Assembly (NCBI RefSeq): GCF_016865235.1
Contig: NZ_CP064030.1
Span: forward strand, 2,542,001-2,606,000
From: Dyella caseinilytica
GTDB lineage: Bacteria; Pseudomonadota; Gammaproteobacteria; Xanthomonadales; Rhodanobacteraceae
Length of the DNA stretch: 64,000 bases
Direction: 5' to 3'
A program made the position numbers and the translations under genes. The notes beneath the pieces are model-generated. The model searched no databases and was not told where the DNA came from. It saw only the letters and a program-made list of their open reading frames with translations. Numbering within the stretch: the first letter of the stretch is position 1; every line of letters starts with the position of its first letter. Of this stretch, positions 14,517-26,500 are shown piece after piece.

Positions 14517-17500
14517 GGATTGCTCCCAGGTGGAGTCACACCTAGGCTTTGGTTGACTCCAGGATTGGATCGTTGCGACGCATTGATAATTTGTTGCCAT
14601 ACCTCATCGCCCGAGTATTGTCCCGAGTATTTCTGGACCGTCTGGTCCCAAGTCATATTGGGATTTGTTTCCATTAGTTGCTGGGCAAGATCCTGATCTG
14701 CCATGGCATCACGCGCACCCGTGCGGAAGTAATTTCTTAACGCCCACGCTTGATTAGCTTGGTTTTCAAGCGACTGGGAAGTATCGAGCATGCTCGGAAT
14801 TTGTGACTCTTGATTTAAATACCAATTTCTAGCATCAACGTTTGACAGCGAGCCCTGAGCAGGCAGTTCCACACCCTCTGCCCCAGGTGGAACATTGGCA
14901 GTAACGGTTACCGGTGAGAGTTCGACGGCGTTTGCAGGGTTAGCACCTCCTGCAGCTCCCGCGTTTGGAACAACAGGATTAGGTACAACTTGCCCATTAG
15001 CGTCCAACGTTACCACGTCTGGCGCTTCTGATTCACCAGCAAATAGCGATGGAAGGCTGGTGCCATACAGGAACAGGCCCAAACCATTAAGCTGATTCTG
15101 TTGCGCCTGCTGAGCGAGTAGCGAAGGGGTCGAATCCTCCACCGTCGGCATTGGGCCATAATCCCCCGTCAATGGATCAATCACCGAAGGGGTGCTCTCC
15201 GGCGGAAGTGTCAGGCTCGGCAGCGGATTGAGCGCACTGCCCGAAGAGTATGGATCCTGTGACGAAACACCAAGGTTGAAAGCAACATCGACATTGGAAC
15301 CGCCTGAATCATCGACGGCACCACTACCTGACGGTGTAACCGTCAGCCCCTCCAGATTGGTCACATCAAGGCCATTAAGAGAGTCATACTGACCTGTTTG
15401 TGAGTTGTAGAGCCCTGGCTGACCATTGGCATCCGTGTAGGTCTGAGTTGATGTGCTCAGGACGCTGCCCGTCGATGAGTAAGTGGACGAACTCTGACCA
15501 GCACTCCACGCTGTGGTCTCTGCACTCCCCGTTACACCCGCGAGCGATGCTGAAGTATCGGCAGGGACGTCCACCGTCGGCATATTGTCCAGCACATCGG
15601 ATGATCCATCACTTACACTCAACGCCGTCGGCTGTATCGTCAGATCCCCACTGACATCCACACTCGTGGCGATGGAAGGCAGCGTACCCCCCGTATCGCT
15701 CTCCTGGCCGAGCTGCGCATCGGACTGCGCCACCTGGGCCTGCGCCTGCTGGACATCGGCGTTGGCCTGCGCCGCCTGGTCGTTCGCCGTCTGGTAGTCC
15801 GCCTGCGCCGTCTGATAGTCCGTCTGCGCGGTCGCGTCATCCGTCTGTGCCGTCTGGTAGAGCGACTGGTCTAGTGTGGCGGTCCCACTCAATAGGTTGT
15901 ACGACGTCTCGTCGTTGGTGTATTGCGTTTCCAGATCGGTGTACTGCGTGCTGTCGCTCTGGTAGGTATCGCCCAGCCCCTGCCACTGGGCCAGCGTGGC
16001 AGGATCGATCTGCGACGACAGCCCGCCGAGGTTGTTCCACCAGTCGCCGTCGTCCAAGTCGCTGCCGCCGTCGCCTACCCCCGTGCCGGCGGTCGCGAGG
16101 CTGTAGTTCGACAAGTCACCATCCCAGCCACCCGTCAGATAACTCATATCCGGATCATTACTGCCGCCGGAGGTCCCACTGCCTGAGCTACTGCCGCTGC
16201 TGCCGCTATTGCCACTGCCGTTGGCAGCGCTATTGTCGTTGGTGACGCCACCGCCCGAAGGGAGGGTGTAATACTGCGATGAATAAGTAGTAGTACCGGG
16301 TGGCGGGAGACTGCTGTACGCCATATCCGGACTCTCATAACTGATATCCAGACTAATACCGCCGACGGGGCCTCCCAGCCCACCATAACGGTCAAAAATA
16401 AGACGCTGTTCGTTGCTCTCCATTTCGACGTAATAAGCGTTCAACGCCGCCTGCGCGGTACCGTGCGTGGCGATCTCGTTGATGCCTTGCTCCTTGCCTA
16501 GGGCGGCCAGGAAAGCATCCGGCTCGGCATTCTCAAGGGCAGCTTGCGCTTGTTGCTCGCCCGCCTTGGCGGTAGCAGCATCGGCCTGCGCGTCGGCTGC
16601 CTGCTGCTGGGCGTTCACTGCCGCTTGCTCGGCCGCCGCAGCCTGTACCTGGGCGGTTTCCACGGCTTGCGCTGCTGTGGTCACCGCCTGTTGGGCGGCA
16701 TTCTTCGCCTTCGCCTGCTGCGAGAGATTCGTTGCCGCTTGCTCCGCCTGCTCCTGTGCCTGTGCGGCTTGCTGCTCTTGCGCCTCGATTTGTGCCACCG
16801 TCTGCGCAATGGCCGACTGTTGGTTGAACATCGCATCGATCGACAGGGCAACCATGTCGGCCAACGTCTCCAGTCCTGCCGCACTGCCGCTGACGGCGTT
16901 ACTTGCCGAATACGGCTGGTAGGTGTTGTAGGCGTTGGCGGCAGTGGTGACCTGCGGGATGTGCAGCACCATGCCGGCGGTCAGCGTGGCGGTGGGTGAC
17001 AGACCATTGGCCTGCGCCAGGATGTAGTAGTAGTTGCTGTCGCCGTAGATCTCCTGCGCCAGGGATTGCAGCGTGTCGCCCGCCTGCACGGTATAGCTTT
17101 GCGTGCCGGTGGTGCTGTTGCTGTAGCCGCCGGTGGTGCTAAGCACGTTGATGGCGCCGGCCGTGGTGGTGCTACCTAGTTGTTGCTCGTTGACCGATTC
17201 GTAATACGTAGTCGTAGTGGTGCCGTTGCTGGTCGCGCTCTTCTGCAGGATCTGACCACCCGCGGTATAGGCCAGATCCTGAGTTTGGGTGGCACCATTG
17301 ACGAGGCCGGTGGTGGCGGCCAGTTCGCCCAAATCGTTGTAGGTATTGCTGGTGGTAACGGTGTTGCTGCCCGACGTTGGCACTTGTATGGTCGTACTTA
17401 GCAACAGGCCGTTCTGTTCGACGTAGGTGTTCTGGTAGCCCACCGTGCCGCCAGTAGGATCGGCGTTGAGGATGGTGCCGCTGGAACCGGTGATGGTGTG

Positions 17501-20500
17501 GTAGCCCAGTACACTGCCGTCGGCATCGTAGCCATAGCCGGTTGATGCGGTGTAGCTGTTCTCGCTGTATAGATACAGCGCCGAGCCATCCATCGCGGCA
17601 CCGACGGTGGGCAGACTGGTTGGCGCGGACTGGTCTTCACTCTCGTAGATACTGGTGTCGACGTTGCTGCCGTAGGCGTTGATCAGATTCTGCGCGGAGT
17701 CTTCGGCATATTCGCTTTGATCGGCCAGTTCACCGTCGGCGTTATACGTGTAGACGGTGTCCGTGCGCACCCAGCCGGCATCGCTGTAGGTCACCAGGGT
17801 GCCGCTGCTATTGTCGGCCGCTTCCGTACTGCCGGGCGCATTGAAAATGACATCCTGAGTTAGACGGCCGTCCAAGTCATAGCTGCGGCTTTCGTATTCA
17901 CCGAAGGTGGTGCCACTGGGTGCCGTGCTGTACACCGTCGTGAGCTGACCCTGGGCGGTGTAGTAGTTCTTTTGGATCGTTTGTGCATTGGAGCTGTTGA
18001 GCGAGGTGTATTGAATGACGTCACCGGCCGCGTCGTAGGTGTTCTCGCCAGAGTTGGTGTTGGTGTCGTTGATGACGATCTGCGCGTTGGACTGCCCTGC
18101 ATTCTGCAATGAGCCGTCGGCAACCAATACGCGGCTGTCAGCGTCGTAGGTGAACCAGTCGGCCTGCACGTTGGGGGTGGACGACGGAGCAGGCGTCGCC
18201 GCCGGCGTGGCGGTTACGGCCGCCGACGGCGCGGGGGAAGGTGTTGCCGCTTGCGCCACCGAGCTGGCTGACACCGCGTCGCTATCCGACATATACGAAT
18301 ACGCAATGGTCACACTTATCGACACCGACAGGCCATCGACGGGATCAGTCGCCGTTAACAAGGGATAGAAGTACTCGGTGACTTCATGCGACCCGCCTCC
18401 TCCTGGTGGCGCCTGCATCGGCGATGCCACGCCTGCCTGCAGCGGGGACGCCACAACGTCCGGTGCCGATGAAGGACAACTGATCTCACCGGTCGTACTG
18501 TTAAACGTCATGAAGTCCGGAAAATTGCCAGGTGGAGTGTTCGGATTGGTGGTCATGGTATACGTGAGTGCTCGCCCCGTAGGATTGCTGAAGGCGTTAC
18601 TCGGCATAAACCAATTCTGAGCCGCTGTAAGCGAGATCGTGCCAATGCTGCCGCTGTTGTAGGTCGGCGGCGACGCCGCGTTCACCGTGATCGTAAATGT
18701 CGCGGATGCCACGGTCCCGGTGCTGGCCGTTGCCTTGTAAGTAATGGTGTAGGTGCCCGCCGTGCTCGGCGTGCCGCTGAAGACGCGTGTCGAGGCATTG
18801 AAGCTGACGCCCGATGGCATGCCGCTCGCGCTGTACGTGATGCTGGCGCCATTGGCATCCGTGGCCGCTGGCGCGGTGTACGACGTCATCGCCACGGTCG
18901 TCATGGCGGTTTGATTGGCCATACCGCTAGAGAACACCGGCGTGACGGCAGGCACCGTGATGTCGAACGTCTGCGACACCGCCGTGCCTGCGCTGGAGGT
19001 CGCCGTATACGTCACCGTGTACATGCCATTGGTGGTCAACGAACCACTGAACGTGCGCGTGGACGCATTAAAGCTGATCCCGCCGGGCAATCCGCTGGCA
19101 CTGTAGGTGATGCTATAACCGTTGGCGTCGGTGGCCGCGGGCGCCTGGTAACTCAAGCTGGCGCCCGGCTGCAGGGTTTGTGTGCTGGCACTGCCGCTAA
19201 ACACCGGTGCCACATTCGGCACGGTGATGGTGAAGGTGGTCGAGGTGGCTGAACCCGTACTGGGTGTGGCGGTATAGGTCACCGTGTAGGGGCCGCCGGT
19301 GGTGGGCGTACCGCTGAAGGTGCGCGTGGCGGCATTAAAGCTGATGCCCGGAGGCATGCCGCTGGCGCTGTACGTCACGCCATAGCCGTTCAGATCCGTG
19401 GCGGCGGGCGCAACATAGCTCCACGCCGCACCCGGTTGCGCAGTCTGCGCAGCGGGTGTGCTGTTGAACACCGGCGCCAACGTCGGCACCGTCACCGTAA
19501 AACTGTCACTCACGCTGTTGCCCAGCACATCCATCGCCGTCACGGTGATGGTGTAACTGGTGGGTGCAGTGGGCACGGGCGGTGTGCCGCTGACCGTGCC
19601 AGTGCTGCTGTTGATGCTCAGCCAATTCGGCAAACCCGTGGCCGTATAGGTCAGCCCCATGCCGAGGGGATCGGTAAAGTTGCCGGCCACGCTGTAACTC
19701 AACGCTGCAAAGCCGGTACCACTCTGTGTAACCGTTTGGTTGGCGAGCGCGGTGTTGAGCGTCGGTACGGTGATGTTAGTGGCGGGGTTGTTGTCCAACG
19801 GTATCGCCGTGGCCGCCACGCCATCGGTGTCGTAGGCGCTGCTGGCAAACACGGCACGACGATTGCCGTCGGCGTCATACACGTACGCGGTGCGCATCGT
19901 GGCCACCGGCGTACTGCCGGAAATGTTCTCGACGGTGACCTCCTCGATCCGGTTATGCGTGTCGTAAGTGATCACGGTTTGCGTATCCACCGAATTACCG
20001 CCACCGTCCTTGGTGCTCGCCGTCTCCAGCGTTTCATTACCGTTCGCGTCGTAATCGTACCCGTAGGTGGAGGTGACCGCGCTGCTTCCCGTTCCCACCA
20101 CTTCGGTCAACCCGGCCATTTGGCCGCCGGCCTCGTAGCTGTAGGTGAGCGTGGAGGTGATCGCACTGGGCGTGGACGTGCCATTCCAGTTGCTGGTTTC
20201 CTGGGTCAACAACCCCGAGTTGGCATCGTAGGTGTAGGTGTAGGTCGCGTTACTTTCATCGACGTGACTCTGCACTTGACCAAAATAGTTGTACACCCAG
20301 CTTTGCGTATTGCCATCGGCATCGGTTTCGTGGATCAGGTTGCCGTTGATGTCGTAAACGTAGGTGGTGGTTTCGTTGAGCGGCGTGGTGCTGGTCAACA
20401 CCCGGTGCTGGCTGTCGTAGGTATACGTGATGGTATTGCCGAGCGCATCGGTGGTCTGGAGGCGATCGCCGTTGGCATTGAGTACGTAGGTTTCTTGCGC

Positions 20501-23500
20501 CACCTGTGTTCGCGCCGTACCGCCGCTGTTGGGCTGGAAGTAGCCCTGCCCCGTGACCTGGTTGAGATTGTTGTAGGTGGTGGTGGTGATGTTGTTGACG
20601 GTGGTGCTGGCGCTGTTCTGCACCGGCGGTGTTTCAGTGGCCACCGCGCGGCCCAGCGCGTCGTAGCCGGTATACGTGATGGCGTCGGTGCCGTCCTCGA
20701 CCACGGTCTGATTGCCCGCCGCGTCGTAACTGTAAGTGGTGACGTTGCCGTTGGCGTCCGTGCTCTGCGTCAACTCACCATTGACATTGTAGGCCCATGT
20801 CTCGGTCGGCTGGGTCCAGGTGTACACACCCGTGGCGGAAACCACCAGCACATCGGCTTCGGTTTCCTCGATCAGGTGATTCTGGCTGTCGTACTGGTAG
20901 GTGGTGACGTTGCCGTTGGCATCGGTTTCGGAGATCACGTTGCCCCAGCGGTCATAGCTCTTGCTCACAGCGCCGCTGTTCTCGCCGGTGGCCGCGTTCG
21001 TCGTTGGCGTCAGTTGCGTGATGGCCTGGTTACCGAGGTTGTAGGTGTTCTCGGTATACGCCGTGGCGCTACTGCCGGTGACCGTGCTGGTATCGAGCAC
21101 CAGGTTGCCGACCAGGTCGTAGGCGTAGGTATGGATGGCGCCGGTGGTGGTATTGGGCGAGCTGGTCTGCTGACCGGCGTTGTTGTAGGTGTAGAGAGCT
21201 TCGTAGCCGCCATTCGCACCGCTTGCATTGCCGTCGCCTTTGGCAATCGCTTCACCAAACGCGTTGTATTTCTGCTGCGTGTAACTATCGTTGGTGGTCG
21301 CATTGCTGCGCTGGACCGCCGTGCTGAGCAGCTGGTTATCCGCGTCGTAGGTATTTGTCGTGGTGACCGTGACGCCGGCCGTGAGCAGGTAGCTCGTGGT
21401 GAGCACGTTGCCGTTAGCATCGTAGGTGGTGTTGTGCACGTTGCCATCGGCGTCGATGCTTTCGGTCTGCTCGCCCAGCGCGTTGTAGACACCGTAACTC
21501 TGCTGGGTGAGGCCGCCACCTGACACGGTGGTGCTGACCGTATCGCCTAGCGCGTCGTAGACATACGTCGTGACCGGACTGACCGAGGTATACAGCGAGG
21601 ATGTGGTCAGATCGTCGGACGGCGTATTTTCCAGAATCGATTGCCAGTTGCTCACCAGCGCCTCACGCGCGGGCGCGGTGACGCTGATGACGCGGCCCAG
21701 CGCGTCGTACTGCGTGGTGGTGGTGGCACCGTTGACGGTTTTGGTGAGAACCTGGTTTTCACCGTTGTAGGTGTAACTGATCCCAATGTTGTTGGTGGTG
21801 TAACCGGTGTTGGCGTTATAACCACCGGCGTCGACTTCGGTGCTGACCCGCCCGATCGCATCGTAGGTATAAGTGGTGACACGGTTGGCACCGCTGACCT
21901 GGGTCGCCGCCCCCGGCAACGCCGGCGGCGTGGTGGTCGTGATACCACTGGTGCTGATCGCCTGCGCGTACTGCGTGCTGCTGCTGACCTGACCAAACGT
22001 CGTGTAGCTGGTGGTGGTGACGTAACCTTGCGGGTTGCTGGTGCTGCCGGTCGGCGTCACGACCATCACCGCACGATTGAGCGCGTCGTAGTAGGTATAG
22101 CTGGTTTCCCAGATCGCCGGGCTGGTGGTGCTGCCGGAGGTCAGCGCGCCCTGCACCAGTTGCGCGGTGCTGATGACGTTGCCATAGGCGTCGTAGGTGT
22201 AGGTCGTCGTCGGCGAACCCGTGGTAACACTGCCGGCCAGTGGGCCCATCGACAGCACGTAGCTGATCGTGGGTTGAACCACCTGGGTCTTCTGGTTGAG
22301 CTCGTTGTACGTCGTCGTCGTGGTGCGATCGCTGCTGGAGGTGACCAGGCCCTGCTGCAGTTGTGCTGCGGTAAGCGGCTCGCCTGCACTCCAACCGGTG
22401 ATCGCGCTGGTGCTGAGCGCGGTGGCGTACTGGGTGGTGGTGAGCACGTTGCCGTAGGCGTCATACGTCGTGGCGGTGACGTACCCATTGCCGTCGACGC
22501 TGTCGATCAGCTGCCCGTCGGCGTTGTATACGCTGTAGCTGTGATTGCCGTTGGCATCCGTGCTGACCACTGCCTGGCCCAGCGCGTTGTAGATCGTGCT
22601 GGTGCTGTGACCCAGGGCATTGGTGGTCTGCAGGGTGTGGCCCAGCGCGTCGTAGACGTACGTCGTGGTCGACGCGTTGGTGATGCTGCTGGTGCTCGTC
22701 CCATAGCCCTGGCTGGTGCTAAGCACATCGCCGAAGGCATCGTAGGTATTCGTGGTGTAGAGGTACTGGCTCGTGCTTGATTGCAGTGTGCCGGTACTGG
22801 TGTTGTAGCTGCCTACCGTCACCGGCGGACTCTGCGTCTGGATCAGGCGCCCCGCGCTGTCGTAGCTGTAATGCGAGGTATCACCATCGCGGTTGGTATC
22901 ACTGATCTTCTGATCGAGCGTGTTGTAGGTGTACGTGGCATTTACACCCTGCGCATCGCTGGTGGTCAGCACCTGGCCCTGGCTGTTGTAGGTGGTGCTG
23001 GTGAGGCGCTCGCCGGTGCCGCCACCCGCCGCGGTCACTGCCGCGGCGATCGTGCTGGCGTTGATGGTGGCCGGCAGCGTAATCGGGGTGGCGTATTGCT
23101 GCGTTTCGATCAGGCGACCCACACCGTCGTAGCTGTTTTGCGCGACATTGCCCAGCGCATTGATGGTGTAGAGCGCGCGGTTATCACCGTCGTACACCGT
23201 GGTGGTGGTTTCCTCATGGGTGATGCTCGCGACAGCGCTGGTGACGCTGGCGGTGGTCAGCTGGGCACTCAGTGATTCGCTGGTGCTCAACGCCAGCGTG
23301 CTGCCATAAGCCGTCTGGCTGGTGACATTACCGTTCGCGTCGTAGCTGTAGCCGGTGACCTGCCCGACGGTGCCGCCGTCGTTCTGCTGCACCGTGAAGA
23401 CTTGACGGCCGGCGGCGTCGTACAGCGTCAGCGTCGCTTCGGCGCTGCTATCAGGGTTCGTGCCACTGGTGCCGCCGACCTGGCCGCTGACCCAACTGAG

Positions 23501-26500
23501 CGCCGTACCCGCTTGCAACGCGCTCGTTTCACTCGCGGTACTGATCGCGTTGGCGTAGGCCAGCGTTTCGATCACCTGCCCTGCCGCGTTGTAACGGGTT
23601 TCCTTCACGTAGCCCATCGGGTCGATGCTGTAGCGCGGCTCGCCCGCCGCGTCATACACGGTGTAGCTCACTTGATCAGCGCTGCCGGCCGTGACCAATG
23701 CGCTGATCTGCGCGGGCGTGGGATTCGCACCAAGACTCGTCAGCTGGCTGGTCGTAAGGGCCGTCGCGTAGACGTGCGTGCTGGTGACACGGCCGTCCGC
23801 GTCGTAGGTAGTTTGCGTGACGGTGCCGAGCGCATTGATCGTATCCACCGCGCGGCCGGCAGTGTCGTAACTGGTCGTCGTACGGCGATCGTTGGCGCTG
23901 GGGGTGATCAGTGCGGCCACTTGCGCCGTGGTCGGCGTGCTGCCCAGGCTGGCCAACTGCGCAGGGGTCAGTTCGGTGGCGTAAGCCGTGGTCTGGGTGA
24001 TGCGACCGGCGGCGTCGTAGGTGGTTTGCGTGACCGCACCGTCGCCGTTGATCGTGTACACCGCTTCGCCGTCAGCGTTGTAGACGGTGGTGGTGACCAG
24101 GTCGTTGGCGCTGGTCGTCACCAGGCTGGCGATCGCGGATGATGTCGCGGTTTGGCTCACGTTGGTACTGGACAGCGCCGTGGCGACCTGGCGCGTTTGC
24201 GTGACTTGTCCGGCGTTGTTGTAGGTGTATTGGGTGACGTTGAGCGTGGTGCCGCTCAGCGTGTAGATCACCTGGCCGTCGGCGTTGTACACGCTTTGGG
24301 TGTAACTGTCGGAAGGGCTTGTCGTGAGATCAGCGGTGACGGCCGCGATCGTGGGCGTGCTGCCTAGCGCACTCAGTTGGCTGGCGGTGAGCGTGGTCGC
24401 ATACGTGCGCGTGGCAGTCAGACGGCCATCGGCATCGTAGGTGGATTGCGTGACCGCGCCGGTCGGATCGATCGTGAAGATCTTCTCGTCGGCCTGGTCA
24501 TACACATAGCGGGTGACGTTGCCGTTGGCATCGGTGCTGGCGATCAGGTTGTTGTTGGCGTCGTAGCTGTAACTGGACGTGAGATTGAGCGAGCCGGGAT
24601 TGACGATGGTCTGGCTGAGGCGTTCCAGATTGTCATAGACGTATTGCGTGGTGACGGCCGCGCTGGTGCCCGCACCGGTGGTGACGGTGAGCGTTTTGCC
24701 GTCACCGTCGTAGGTGTAGCTGGTCACATCACCCACAGCATTGGTCTGCGTGAGCTGGTTGCCGTCGGCGTCGTAGGTGGTGGTGGTCACCGCGCCGGTG
24801 GGATCGGTGATGCTGAGGGTGCGGCCCTGCGCGTCGTAGCGATAGCTCGTAGTGAGGTTCAGGCCGTTCGGATCGACCGTCTGGGTGAGCACCTTACCGC
24901 TGGCGTTATAGGTATACGTGACCACATGACCGGTGGCATCGGTCGTCTGGATCAGATCGCCGTCGGCGTCGTATTGGTCCGTGCTGACCTCACCCAGCGG
25001 CGTGGTGGTGGTGAGCAGGCGGCCATCGGCATCGTAGGTGTACGTCGTGGTGTTGCCGCCGGCATCGGTCACGCTCACCGTGTCGCCGTAGGCGTCCTTC
25101 ACCGTGGTGGTGGTGAGGCCGTCGGGGGTGGTCAACGTGGTGGTGTGGGTGGCGACGTTGTAGCTGTACGTGGTGGTGTTACCCAGCGCATCGGTTTGGG
25201 TCAGCACATGGCCGAAGGCGTCGTAGGTGGTCTGGGTGGTGCGTGCGCTGCCCTGCACGGTCTGGCTGGTGCTGACTTGGCGGCCGAGGTTGTCGTAGCT
25301 ATACGTGAGGGTGTTGCCATTGCCATCGGTGGTGCTGGTGACGCGGCCGAAGGCATCGTAGGTGATGGACGTGGTGCGGGCCACGCTGCTGCCCACGCCG
25401 TCGGTCTCACTCAACTGCTCGCCGCGATTGTCGTAGGTGTAGTCGGTCAGCGTGCTGTTCGTGCTGCTGAGTGCACTGCCCGGCTGGCTCAGCTGCTGCT
25501 GCACCGAGAGCACGTCGCCGAAGGCGCCATAGGTGCTCGCGGTTTGATAACCGTCACCATTGGTCACCGTGGCCACCTGGCCATCCAGCGTGTAGGTGGT
25601 GCTGGTGGTGGCGTTGGCATCACCGCTGATCGCGCTGAGTGCCGCGATCGCACTGGCCACCTGCACGACCGTGGCGCCGGTCGGATCGATGGTGGTGCCG
25701 CTGTTCGTGCCGCTGGTGATCAGCGTGAGCGGCGCGGCATAGGTGGTCGTGCTCACCACTTCGCCAAAAGCGTTGTAGGCGTAGGCGGTGACATTGCCCT
25801 GGGCATTGAGCGTGCTACCGCTGGGCTGGCCCTGGATCGTGTACAGCAGCGTGCCGTCCGCGTCGTAGTAGGACCAGATGCTGTTGCCGTCCGGATCGGT
25901 CGCTTCGACCTGCTGGCCAAGCACGTTGTACTGATACGTAGTGGTCTTGCCTGCGGCGTCGGTCGCCGTGAGTTCGTCACCGAAGGCGTCGTAGGTGGCG
26001 CTGGTGGTGCGCGCGGCACCTTGTCCACTGGTCGGCGTGACGGTGGTGCTGAGCACTTGGCCGGCGGCGTTGTACGTGTACGTCGTCACGGTGCCGTCCA
26101 CCGCGGTCTTGCTCACCACCTGGCCATCGGCGTTGGTGGTGGCGCTGCTGGTTTCGTTGGCGGTGTTGCCGCCGAGCAGACCGACCAGGGTGGCGACGGT
26201 TTCCGTGCCGGTGAGCGCGGCGAGCTGCGTGCTGGTCAGTGCGGTGGCGTAGCGCGTCGTCGTGACGGTGTTGGTCGTCTCGTCGTACGCCGTGGTAGTG
26301 AGATAGCCGTCCGCATCGATGCTGGCCACCACGCGACCATCACCGTCGTAGTACGTGCGTGCAGTCTGATCCTGTGCGCTGGCCGTGAGGTCTGCCTGCA
26401 GCACCGCAAGCGTCGGCGTGTCGCCCAAGTTGCTCAACTGGCTGGGGGTGAGCGCTGTCGCATACGCTGTGCTCAGCGCGGCATCGCCGGCCGCGTTGTA

